Source of the DNA: Clostridium sp. CCUG 7971
GTDB taxonomy: Bacteria; Bacillota; Clostridia; Peptostreptococcales; Peptostreptococcaceae
Direction of reading: 5' to 3'
Assembly: GCF_017590215.1 (NCBI RefSeq)
Contig: NZ_JAFFPK010000010.1
Span: forward strand, 1-49,481
Length of the DNA: 49,481 bases
Positions 19,195 through 26,617 of this stretch are shown here, piece after piece. Both the position numbers and the translations under genes were made by a program. Positions within the stretch are counted from its first letter, which is position 1, and each line of letters begins with the position of its first letter. Under the pieces are notes generated by a model. It did not search any database. It was not told where the DNA came from and was given only the letters and a program-made list of their open reading frames with translations.

Positions 19195-20601
19195 TTATGT
19201 TAAAGCATTTTCTAGTTCACTTGCAATAACATCAAACTCATCTTCAAATATTGTTCTTACATCTAATATATATTTGTTATCATATATTCTAGCTACTATA
19301 TGAGATTCACTTAATCTAAGTCTTTTTTCTAAATTTGATACATTTATTTTATTTGGAGTTATAGCTATAACCTTTGTTTTTATAACTTCAATAGGCATAG
19401 ACCCTCCCCCAACTTGTGAAAAACCATCTTCAATCGATATATGTATATCTAAATTTAGTTTATTAACTTTGTTAAATAACTTTAAAGCCTTTTCCTCTAA
19501 CTCTGATTTATTTAATGTTAGCATTTTTAATGTAGGTATATTCTCTACTGCTTTTTTCTCATCTAAATACATTCTTAAAGTAGCCTCTAGAGCACATATT
19601 GTTAACTTATCAACTCTCAGGGCTCTTGTAAGTTGATTTTTTTTCATTTCATCTATATATTTTTTCTTCCCCACTATAATACCAGCTTGAGGGCCTCCGA
19701 GCATTTTATCTCCACTAAAAGTTACTATATCTGCCCCACTTTTTATAGAATCTAGTACTGTCGGTTCATAAGATAAACCATATTTAGATAAATCTATAAA
19801 TACTCCACTTCCTAAATCTTCTATAACAGGAATATTATATTCTTTACCTAATTTAGACAGGTCTTCTATATCTACACTGTCTGTAAATCCTAGTATTTTA
19901 TAATTACTTGTATGTACTTTCATTATAGCTTTTGTATCTTCATTTATAGCACTCTTATAGTCACTTAAATTAGTTTTATTAGTTGAACCAATTTCTACAA
20001 GTTTAGTTCCACTTAATTCCATTATATTAGGTATTCTAAATGATCCACCTACCTCAACTAATTCTCCACGCGAAACTATAGTTTCTTTATTCTTAGCCAT
20101 TGTACTTAGTACAAGTAAAACTGCTGCTGCATTATTATTAACAACCAAAACATCTTCAGCATTTGTAAGCTTTTTTATCATCTGTGTCAAATGAGTATAT
20201 CTAGAACCTCTTTCCCCTTTTTCTAAATCATATTCTAAATTTGAATATCTAGATGATAGGTTCCATAATTCTTCCTTTATGCTTTCACTAAGTAATGATC
20301 TTCCTAAATTAGTATGTATAACTGTTCCAGTGGCATTTATAACTTTCTTTAATGATAACGAATAATTTATTCTAATTCTTTGAAGTGAATCTTCTATAAT
20401 ATCTTCCAATTTTATATTAAAGTTATCTATACTATCTTCATTTATATTTATAATAAATTTTCTTTTTACATCTATTGATTCTCTTATTGAGTCTAACACC
20501 AAACTCCTTGGATATTCTTCTAATGCTTTTATTACATTTTTATCTCCTAACACCTCATCAACTGATGGTAACATAGAAAATAATTCTTTTTTTATCAACA
20601 C
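19195..20601 (-). CDS. selA: L-seryl-tRNA(Sec) selenium transferase
   Basis: SelA is a PLP enzyme that converts Ser-tRNA(Sec) to Sec-tRNA(Sec) with selenophosphate. The product is about 468 residues: the N-terminal tRNA-binding domain ([17 protein letters not shown]), then [19 protein letters not shown], the active-site region [19 protein letters not shown] with the PLP lysine, and the SQVGGGSMP motif near the end. The frame allows a GTG at 20607, but AAGGAAAGG fits better with the GTG at 20601. It lies in the order selD-selA-selB. A terminator-like hairpin separates it from selD. Confidence 0.95.
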   Translation of the reverse strand: MLIKKELFSMLPSVDEVLGDKNVIKALEEYPRSLVLDSIRESIDVKRKFIININEDSIDNFNIKLEDIIEDSLQRIRINYSLSLKKVINATGTVIHTNLGRSLLSESIKEELWNLSSRYSNLEYDLEKGERGSRYTHLTQMIKKLTNAEDVLVVNNNAAAVLLVLSTMAKNKETIVSRGELVEVGGSFRIPNIMELSGTKLVEIGSTNKTNLSDYKSAINEDTKAIMKVHTSNYKILGFTDSVDIEDLSKLGKEYNIPVIEDLGSGVFIDLSKYGLSYEPTVLDSIKSGADIVTFSGDKMLGGPQAGIIVGKKKYIDEMKKNQLTRALRVDKLTICALEATLRMYLDEKKAVENIPTLKMLTLNKSELEEKALKLFNKVNKLNLDIHISIEDGFSQVGGGSMPIEVIKTKVIAITPNKINVSNLEKRLRLSESHIVARIYDNKYILDVRTIFEDEFDVIASELENALT

Positions 20602-20626
20602 AATCACCCTTTCCTTGTTAATATAT

Positions 20627-20656
20627 AAAAATTACGGTTATTTATATAACCGTAAT
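20627..20656 (-). terminator. Terminator-like hairpin between selD and selA
   Basis: On the minus strand ATTACGGTTAT pairs perfectly with ATAACCGTAAT around a 4-nt loop, followed by TTTTTATAT. It overlaps the selD stop codon and precedes the selA ribosome-binding site. It may be a partial terminator that lowers selA-selB expression relative to selD. Confidence 0.65.
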
Positions 20657-21682
20657 ATATTTTTCAGATTTTTGTTTTACAGTACCTATAATTTTTGCCT
20701 CTATAGAACCATTCTTTTTCATATCTTTTACAAGTTCTTGTGCTAATTCTGGTTTTACTGATACTAATAATCCTCCAGAAGTCTGAGGATCATATAAAAT
20801 ATCTTCTATTTCTAGTTTTATATTTTTAATATCAACATCTTTTGATATATATTCTTTATTTCTATACATTCCTGCAGGTATAATTCCCATCCGTGCCATT
20901 TCAATTGCACCGTCTAATATAGGAACTTCTCTAGCCTCTATCTCAATACTTACATCTGATGCTTTAGCCATTTCAAGAGTATGTCCTAAAAGGCCAAATC
21001 CAGTTATATCTGTTGCTGAATTTACATTTATATCTTCAAAACTTTTAGCCGCATATTTATTTAAGTGTACCATTACCTCAATTACTTTATCAGATATATC
21101 TTTGTCCACTAAGTTTTCTTTCATAGCAGTATTTAATATTCCTACACCTATTGGTTTAGTAAGTATTAATTTATCTCCTACTTTAGCAGTTGCATTTGAT
21201 AAAACCTTATTTGGATTTACTATACCAGATACAGAAAGTCCATACTTTGGCTCTTTATCATCCACAGTATGTCCGCCAACTAAAAGCGCTCCACTTTCTT
21301 TTACTTTATCAAATCCACCTTTTAATATTTCTGCCAACACATTCATATCATGGCAAGATGGAAAACAAACTATATTCATTGCAACTAAAGGAGTCCCTCC
21401 CATAGCATACACATCTGATAAAGAGTTTGAAGCTGCTATTTGACCAAATACATATGGATTATCTATCATTGGCGTGAAAAAGTCTAATGTTTGTATTAAA
21501 GCCATTTCATCATTTAATTGATAAACAGCTGCATCATCTGATGTTTCTAATCCTACTAATAATTTATCTGTACTTTCATTTTTAGGAAGCTGTGATAAAA
21601 CTGAAGCCAGAACCTCTGGCCCTATTTTAGCCGCTCAGCCACCTGAAGTCGTCATTTCAGTAAGCCTTTTTAAAATTTGCAT
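20642..21682 (-). CDS. selD: Selenide, water dikinase (selenophosphate synthetase) with an in-frame selenocysteine
   Basis: SelD makes selenophosphate from selenide and ATP. Standard translation sees only the part after an in-frame TGA. The true start is the ATG at 21682, preceded by AAAGGAG. The N-terminus reads [15 protein letters not shown], then TGA at 21635-21637 (codon 16), then [17 protein letters not shown]. The TGA occupies the catalytic Cys/Sec position of SelD (TSGGU/C-A-K), so it is read as selenocysteine. Full length is 346 residues. Later motifs are [33 protein letters not shown] and [15 protein letters not shown]-like hairpin follows the TGA. SelD thus needs the pathway it feeds. 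Confidence 0.96.
21601..21637 (-). promoter_or_regulatory. Bacterial SECIS element of selD
   Basis: The UGA codon (21635-21637) is followed after about 14 nt by a hairpin: GCCAG pairs with CTGGC around loop AGGTT (21606-21620 on the complement). The loop contains the G-U that bacterial SelB recognises, and the UGA-to-loop distance is in the normal range. Confidence 0.7.
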
Positions 21683-21769
21683 AACCCTACTCCTTTAGCT
21701 AATTATTATATTCCTATAATATCACACTTTAATATGTTTATTGAATAGATTTAAACTTGTATAGTTATA

Positions 21770-22429
21770 TTAATTTATACAAATAGCATCTTTTAAATCT
21801 TCATATTTTTTCTCACCTATTCCATTTACATTTTTTATTTCTTCTATTGATTTAAATGTTCCATTTTCTTGTCTATAATTTAGTATCTTATTTGCTGTTG
21901 CTTCTCCGACACCAGGCAAAGAATCTAATTCTTGTACTGTAGCAGTATTAATATTTATTTTATTACTGTCTTTATTTTCAAAACTTTTCATAGTATTTGA
22001 TTCTTCATTATTAAACTCTAGCTCTTCGCCTATTTTAGGTATTATATAATGTTTCTCATCTTCTATTTTCATAGCTAAATTTATTCTATTAAAATCAGCT
22101 TCCTTAGTCAGCCCACCTAATTTGTCTATTGCATCAGATAACCTTTTATCACTATCTATAGTTACTACACCAGGCGAATTAACTTCACCACTAATATATA
22201 TAGTCGCAACTTTATTATTTACATCTTTATTACTTTTTGCAACCTTTATATCTTCTATTTTATCATTATTTTTTTTATTATTTTTTGAAATTGTTTGTTT
22301 ATTATTCTCTTCACTCTCACTAACTACGTAAATATTATCTTCTAATTTTTTGCTATTTTTATATATAATTGTTCCTATACTTAAGATTATTATCAAAGAA
22401 AATATAATAATATTACCCAATTTTTTCAA
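21770..22429 (-). CDS. comEA: ComEA-like DNA-binding competence protein
   Basis: ComEA binds incoming double-stranded DNA outside the membrane. The 219-residue protein has an N-terminal membrane anchor (about 5-23), a long charged linker, an SLBB domain (ATIYISGEVNSPGVVTIDS, about 75-140) and a C-terminal double helix-hairpin-helix DNA-binding domain. The latter has KININTATVQELDSLPGVGE and the second hairpin IEEIKNVNGIGEKKY. It lies just upstream of selD in the same direction (87 bp gap) and is divergent from the carboxypeptidase gene. With comEC and the MBL lipoprotein in the same window, the cell keeps part of a DNA-uptake set. Confidence 0.92.
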   Translation of the reverse strand: MKKLGNIIIFSLIIILSIGTIIYKNSKKLEDNIYVVSESEENNKQTISKNNKKNNDKIEDIKVAKSNKDVNNKVATIYISGEVNSPGVVTIDSDKRLSDAIDKLGGLTKEADFNRINLAMKIEDEKHYIIPKIGEELEFNNEESNTMKSFENKDSNKININTATVQELDSLPGVGEATANKILNYRQENGTFKSIEEIKNVNGIGEKKYEDLKDAICIN

Positions 22430-22509
22430 ATTTTAATCACTCCTTTATTTTAATTATTGACAAAAATATGTTATACTAAAATATAAGTTTTAAATTTGGA
22501 GGTTAATAC

Positions 22510-23838
22510 ATGAAAAGAATTTTATCTCTTTTAGTGTCATGTCTTATAGCCTTTACCTCATTTTTAAGTACTGCAAATATCTCATTTGCAAATAATGCTA
22601 AGCCCAATCTAACAGCTGAACATGCAGTTTTAATGGATTACGAAACTGGAAAAGTTTTATATGATAAAAACGGTTCTTCAAAACTTTACCCAGCTTCTAC
22701 TACTAAAGCTTGGACAGCTTATGTTGTCTTAAAACATGTTCCTGATTTAAGTCAAGTTGTAGAAATTAAGGACTTGCCACCTGTGGATGGCTCAAGTATG
22801 TACTTAAAAAACGGTGAATCTTTCAATGTTAAACAATTATTAGACGCCCTACTAGTTCACTCTTCTAACGATGTAGCTGTTGTATTAGCTAGATATGTAG
22901 GTGGTGGATCAGTAGAAAAATTTGTTGAACTAATGAATAAAGAAGCTAAAGCAATCGGTGCTAAAAACACTCACTTTAACAATCCTCATGGATTGCCAGA
23001 TACAAACCATTATACTACAGCTTACGATATGGCTCTTATGGCTAGAGAAGCTATGAATAATGAAATCTTTAGAAATATTGTTAAAACTAAGTCTATTAGT
23101 TATCAACCTAGTGAATCATATCCTCACGAAAGATACTTTGTAAATACTAACAAGTTTCTGACTTCAAATGAAAAGATTAATTATAAAGGAAATCAAATCG
23201 ATATTAAGTATGATATAGTTGATGGTATAAAAACTGGATATACTGATGATGCCGGAAGATGCCTTTTATCTAGTGCTGTTAAAGATAATATGAGGCTTAT
23301 CTCTGCTGTCTTCAAAACTACTGGGAATGATTTATATCTAGATTCTAGAACATTATTAGATTATGGATATGAAAATTTCTATTCTACTACTATTGTTACT
23401 AAAGAAAAACAGGCTGGTACTAAGAAGATCTTCCTTAGTAAACAAAAAGAGCTTTCTTATGAGCCAGAGTATAGTTATAAACGTGTCTTACCTAAAGGTC
23501 AAAAGGAAAGTAGCTATACTACAAAAGCTAATTTAGCAAGAACTAAGTTACCTATTAGAAAAGGTGATAAAGTCGGTACTTTAGATGTATATAATTCAGG
23601 TAAACTTGAACATTCAATAGATTTAATAGCTAAAAATAATGTCAACAGTGTATTTGCTTTTATAACTGAGAATAAAGCTGTTATGTCAATAATAAAATTA
23701 GCTACATTAATAGTTATATCATTAGTAATAATTGTTATAGCATTTGTTATAATGAGAAAAAGAAGAAAAAAAAGAAAACCATATAATAGAAATATATATT
23801 CAAAAAAAAGAGGTAAACATAGCAGAAGAAGAAGATAA
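22510..23838 (+). CDS. D-alanyl-D-alanine carboxypeptidase (DacF/PBP5-like)
   Basis: This low-molecular-weight penicillin-binding protein trims the terminal D-Ala from peptidoglycan stem peptides. The 442-residue product has a signal peptide (cleavage after about residue 27, ANISFA), the SxxK motif STTK at 63-66, SSN at 118-120 and KTG at 241-243. A beta-rich C-terminal domain, a membrane segment (about 395-418) and a very basic cytoplasmic tail (RKRRKKRKP, ending GKHSRRRR) follow. The C-terminal true transmembrane anchor, rather than an amphipathic helix, is a mild peculiarity. GGAGG precedes the ATG. A TTGACA element lies about 55 bp upstream, but its -10 is poorly spaced. Confidence 0.93.
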   Translation: MKRILSLLVSCLIAFTSFLSTANISFANNAKPNLTAEHAVLMDYETGKVLYDKNGSSKLYPASTTKAWTAYVVLKHVPDLSQVVEIKDLPPVDGSSMYLKNGESFNVKQLLDALLVHSSNDVAVVLARYVGGGSVEKFVELMNKEAKAIGAKNTHFNNPHGLPDTNHYTTAYDMALMAREAMNNEIFRNIVKTKSISYQPSESYPHERYFVNTNKFLTSNEKINYKGNQIDIKYDIVDGIKTGYTDDAGRCLLSSAVKDNMRLISAVFKTTGNDLYLDSRTLLDYGYENFYSTTIVTKEKQAGTKKIFLSKQKELSYEPEYSYKRVLPKGQKESSYTTKANLARTKLPIRKGDKVGTLDVYNSGKLEHSIDLIAKNNVNSVFAFITENKAVMSIIKLATLIVISLVIIVIAFVIMRKRRKKRKPYNRNIYSKKRGKHSRRRR

Positions 23839-23839
23839 T

Positions 23840-23877
23840 AAAAAGGATAGCAACTATTAGTAGCTATCCTTTTTTTA
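23840..23877. terminator. Bidirectional terminator between the carboxypeptidase and DUF2325 genes
   Basis: A 12-bp stem AAAAAGGATAGC/GCTATCCTTTTT and 11-nt loop, with T-runs on both strands between convergent genes. Confidence 0.88.
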
Positions 23878-24202
23878 TGTTTTTAATTTTATTATATTTA
23901 CATTCTTTACAATTTCCAATACATTCATCTATTCTATCTAAACATTCTTTAAATGCAATTTTACTGCTATTTCTATGTCTTACTATTAATATATCATTTT
24001 TTTTAGCTTGATTTTCCGCTATCGAAGTCATTTTGTGTGAAACAGCTGAAGTAAATATGACTATTGCATCAGGTTTTCCGATTGAGTTATTAAACTTTGA
24101 TGACATAGTTGTAAATACCTTAGTTTTATATCCTTTTTGTTTTCCTATATTAATATAATCTTTTTCCATTCTTTCGTGTCCGCCAACTACTACTAAATTC
24201 AT
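23864..24202 (-). CDS. DUF2325 domain protein
   Basis: This 112-residue protein fits DUF2325: an N-terminal Rossmann-like strand and turn MNLVVVGGHERMEKDY, a central PDAIVIFTSAVSHKM, and a Cys-rich tail CIGNCKECKY with four Cys that could bind metal. The family's function is unknown. An AAAGGGG site precedes the ATG. Upstream lie a good promoter and a Fur-like box, so iron or another metal may control it. The gene is alone. Confidence 0.8.
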   Translation of the reverse strand: MNLVVVGGHERMEKDYINIGKQKGYKTKVFTTMSSKFNNSIGKPDAIVIFTSAVSHKMTSIAENQAKKNDILIVRHRNSSKIAFKECLDRIDECIGNCKECKYNKIKNIKKG

Positions 24203-24247
24203 TAATATACGCCCCTTTCATATTAGTAATTAGTATCTTTATTATTA

Positions 24248-24276
24248 ATGATAGTATTATAAAACCCCTTTGTCAA
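24248..24276 (-). promoter_or_regulatory. Promoter of the DUF2325 gene
   Basis: On the minus strand TTGACA (24271-24276) and TATCAT (24248-24253) are 17 bp apart, 46 bp before the ATG. Confidence 0.65.
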
Positions 24277-24283
24277 TGCTTAT

Positions 24284-24298
24284 TGATATTAATTATCA
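24284..24298. promoter_or_regulatory. Fur-like box upstream of the DUF2325 gene
   Basis: TGATATTAATTATCA matches the 7-1-7 Fur consensus TGATAATNATTATCA in all but one of the defined positions. It ends 8 bp upstream of the -35. A related half-site (TTAATGATAG) overlaps the -10. Fur binding is inferred from the match only. Confidence 0.45.
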
Positions 24299-24330
24299 TT
24301 TTTATTTAACTTTTTTATATTTAACAAAAT

Positions 24331-24372
24331 AAATAATAGCCATACTAATTTAAATTAGTATGGCTATTATTT
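24331..24372 (-). terminator. argH terminator
   Basis: A perfect 42-bp palindrome, AAATAATAGCCATACTAATTT and its complement, starts at the argH stop codon and ends in T-rich sequence on the minus strand. Confidence 0.8.
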
Positions 24373-25687
24373 ATTTTAAATGTTTTTTTATCCCTTTATT
24401 TAATATACTCTCATAATCTATAAAATCATATATATCATTTTTAAATACATCCGAAAATTTTAATAGCTCATCCATAGTAAGATCTTCTATTGCCTTTTTG
24501 TTATCTTCACAGTATATTACAATGCTTCCAACTATTTGATGAGCATCTCTAAATGCAATATTATTATTAACTAAGTAATCTGCAACTTCTGTAGCATTTA
24601 AAAATCCAGATTTAACAGCTTCTTTCATTTTATCTTTATTAACCTTAATAGTAGATATTATTTTTTCCATTATTGAAACACACATCTCAACTGTATTTAC
24701 ACTGTCGAAAAATCCTTCTTTATCTTCCTGCATATCTTTGTTATAAGCTAGCGGGAGTCCTTTCATAACCGTTAAAAGTCCAAAAAGGTTACCATATACT
24801 CTCCCTGTTTTACCTCTTATCAATTCTGCCCCATCAGGATTTTTCTTTTGAGGCATTATGCTACTTCCTGTAGTATATAAATCATCGATTTCTACAAATT
24901 GAAATTCTTGACTACTCCATAATATTAATTCTTCACTAAGTCTACTTAAATGCATCATAATTATTGAAAAATCACTCATTAATTCTAATAAATAATCTCT
25001 ATCACTAACTCCATCTATATAATTTTCTACAATTCGCTTAAATCCTAATTTTTCTTTAGTTATATTTCTATCTATACTATGTGTAGTTCCAGCTAAAGCC
25101 CCACACCCTAAAGGAGATTCATCTAATATTTCTAAAGCATTTTTAAGTCTTTTTTCGTCTCTATCAAACATGCTGTAATAAGCCATTAAGTGGTGTTTAA
25201 AAGTAACTACCTGAGCTCTTTGAAGATGAGTATATCCAGGCATAATAACTGGATTTTCATATGCAACTTCTTTTATAGTATTTTTAAAATCAGATATTAA
25301 GCTTATTATATTAATTGTTTTTTCTTTAGCATATAATCTCATATCAGTAGCAACTTGGTCATTTCTACTTCTGCATGTGTGAAGTTTTTTTCCTATATCA
25401 CCAATTCTATTTATTAAATTTATTTCTATAAAACTATGTATATCTTCATAGTTTCCTTCTAGTAATAATTTTCTATTTAAAATATCTTTATATATGCCAA
25501 CTAATCCATCTGTTATAGCTATTCCCTCCTCTTCTGTTAATAATTTACAATGAACTTGCATATATACATGAGCAATACTTCCTTCTATATCTTTTTTATA
25601 TAAAACATTGTCATAATCAAATGATTTATTAAACTCCTCCATAAGTTTATTTTCTTCTTTTCTAAAACGTCCACCCCATAGTTTCAT
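24371..25687 (-). CDS. argH: Argininosuccinate lyase
   Basis: ArgH splits argininosuccinate into arginine and fumarate, the last step of arginine synthesis. The 438-residue protein has the superfamily signature GSSIMPQKKNPDGAELIRGK (about 280), THLQRAQVV (about 158) and the C-terminal lyase domain. An in-frame GTG at 25696 belongs to the GAGGTG ribosome-binding site; the ATG giving MKLWGGRFRKEE is the right start. No argG or other arginine gene is in the window. Expression is controlled by the long T-box leader upstream. Confidence 0.95.
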   Translation of the reverse strand: MKLWGGRFRKEENKLMEEFNKSFDYDNVLYKKDIEGSIAHVYMQVHCKLLTEEEGIAITDGLVGIYKDILNRKLLLEGNYEDIHSFIEINLINRIGDIGKKLHTCRSRNDQVATDMRLYAKEKTINIISLISDFKNTIKEVAYENPVIMPGYTHLQRAQVVTFKHHLMAYYSMFDRDEKRLKNALEILDESPLGCGALAGTTHSIDRNITKEKLGFKRIVENYIDGVSDRDYLLELMSDFSIIMMHLSRLSEELILWSSQEFQFVEIDDLYTTGSSIMPQKKNPDGAELIRGKTGRVYGNLFGLLTVMKGLPLAYNKDMQEDKEGFFDSVNTVEMCVSIMEKIISTIKVNKDKMKEAVKSGFLNATEVADYLVNNNIAFRDAHQIVGSIVIYCEDNKKAIEDLTMDELLKFSDVFKNDIYDFIDYESILNKGIKKHLK

Positions 25688-25768
25688 ATTATTCACCTCG
25701 TATTATATATTATTTTGTGTATTTTTTAGTATATACAGATATTGTTTCCAATATTGTAAGTGTTAAGT

Positions 25769-25789
25769 TTATATTACAAATTTATCCAT
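25769..25789 (-). other. Possible leader mini-ORF (MDKFVI) between the T-box and argH
   Basis: A strong GGAGGAG site is followed 5 nt later by ATG and a six-codon frame ending in TAA, 80 bp before argH. It could be a leader peptide, a relic start, or chance. Confidence 0.3.
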
Positions 25790-25814
25790 AATTACTCCTC
25801 CAAATAAAATTTAA

Positions 25815-26160
25815 ACAAAAAGCCTCTTGGTCTTTAGACCAAGAGGCGAATTTTCAATCCGTGTTACCACTCTTATTGATAATAATACTTATATAATAAG
25901 TAATTTAAAATATCAAAAAAGCCCCTTGGTTATAAAACCAAGAGACGAAATATTCCGCGTTACCACTCTAATTAATAAGTAAAACTTATCCACTCTAATC
26001 TCTTAAGGCGAGACAGACCGAATGCCATACTAAAATTTCAAGCATCCTCCTCTAAAGCTCTCTTCATTATAAAATTTACTATTAGGCTCACACCAACCCT
26101 AACTCGCTGTAGCTTATTTTATATTTACTTTCTTTTTCGCTGGATTTTTATTTTTGCATT
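25815..26160 (-). promoter_or_regulatory. T-box riboswitch of argH with two antiterminator/terminator modules
   Basis: A single stem I lies at about 26060-26150 on the minus strand (AGCGAGTTAGGG, GGTGTGAGCC). Its lower stem AAGCT/AGCTT leaves AGA followed by a purine in the specifier loop, so the likely specifier is Arg AGA. Two T-box cores follow. The first, AGAGTGGTAACGCGG (25955-25969), has a terminator stem GTCTCTTGGTT/AACCAAGGGGC and six T. The second, AGAGTGGTAACACGG (25859-25873), has a perfect stem GCCTCTTGGTCT/AGACCAAGAGGC and five T. Uncharged tRNA should prevent termination. One stem I serving two terminators would tighten the off state. Confidence 0.88.
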
Positions 26161-26167
26161 TTTATAT

Positions 26168-26196
26168 ATTATAATTATAAAATTCAAAATAGTCAA
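26168..26196 (-). promoter_or_regulatory. Promoter of the argH T-box transcript
   Basis: TTGACT (26191-26196) and a perfect TATAAT (26168-26173) on the minus strand are spaced by 17 bp, directly upstream of the T-box leader. Confidence 0.8.
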
Positions 26197-26271
26197 TATA
26201 TTTTTTGTTTTTAATACTTTGATTTTTTAATATTAAAGTGTATCATTTGTTACAGACTTTTATCTAAAGGG

Positions 26272-26303
26272 TATGTATAATTTTATATATAAAATTATAC
26301 ATA
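26272..26303. repeat. Perfect 32-bp palindrome before the zinc-ribbon gene
   Basis: TATGTATAATTTTATA is followed directly by its exact complement. It ends 7 bp before the ribosome-binding site. It could be an operator or a 5'-UTR hairpin; no known consensus matches well. Confidence 0.7.
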
Positions 26304-26324
26304 AATTTTTTAGGAGGATTTATT

Positions 26325-26570
26325 ATGAGTTGCGGATGTTCTAATACAGATAAAAATAATGGTAAAAATGTAGTTGATTTAGTGAGAAGTAAGGGTAAAG
26401 GTGAGTTTCCTTTAAGAACTCATCATGAAATAAAGTGTGTTAATTGTTCTAAATCATTTACTATGAAAACTCATGTAGATAAATGTCCACACTGCTTTAT
26501 GGTTTATGGTGTTACTCCTTGCAGTTCTAGTGATAAAAACAATATAAAACCTGCAGATATAAACTACTAA
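26325..26570 (+). CDS. Small zinc-ribbon protein, function unknown
   Basis: An 81-residue protein with an N-terminal CGC motif (MSCGCSNTD) and a central zinc-ribbon made of CVNC and CPHC separated by about 13 residues (KSFTMKTHVDK), with one more Cys near the end. It could bind zinc or an iron-sulfur cluster. No signal or membrane segment. TAGGAGGA precedes the ATG. It is a single gene, divergent from argH and convergent with the beta-CASP gene; the palindrome upstream suggests its own regulation. Confidence 0.75.
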   Translation: MSCGCSNTDKNNGKNVVDLVRSKGKGEFPLRTHHEIKCVNCSKSFTMKTHVDKCPHCFMVYGVTPCSSSDKNNIKPADINY

Positions 26571-26574
26571 TATA

Positions 26575-26611
26575 AAAAAAGCTTCTTATAAATTATAAGA
26601 AGCTTTTTTAT
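26575..26611. terminator. Bidirectional terminator after the zinc-ribbon gene and the Hsp70 operon
   Basis: A stem AAAAAAGCTTCTTATAA with its complement around a 3-nt loop, with T-runs on both strands, between convergent stop codons. Confidence 0.88.
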
Positions 26612-26617
26612 ACCACA

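Noticed and set aside
21102-21443. Plus-strand open frame opposite selD
   Set aside because: It lies wholly inside the selD coding sequence, which has every family motif on the other strand.
25815-25975. Near-identical hairpins before argH as a transposon footprint
   Set aside because: Each is joined to a T-box core sequence, so they are riboswitch terminators duplicated in place.
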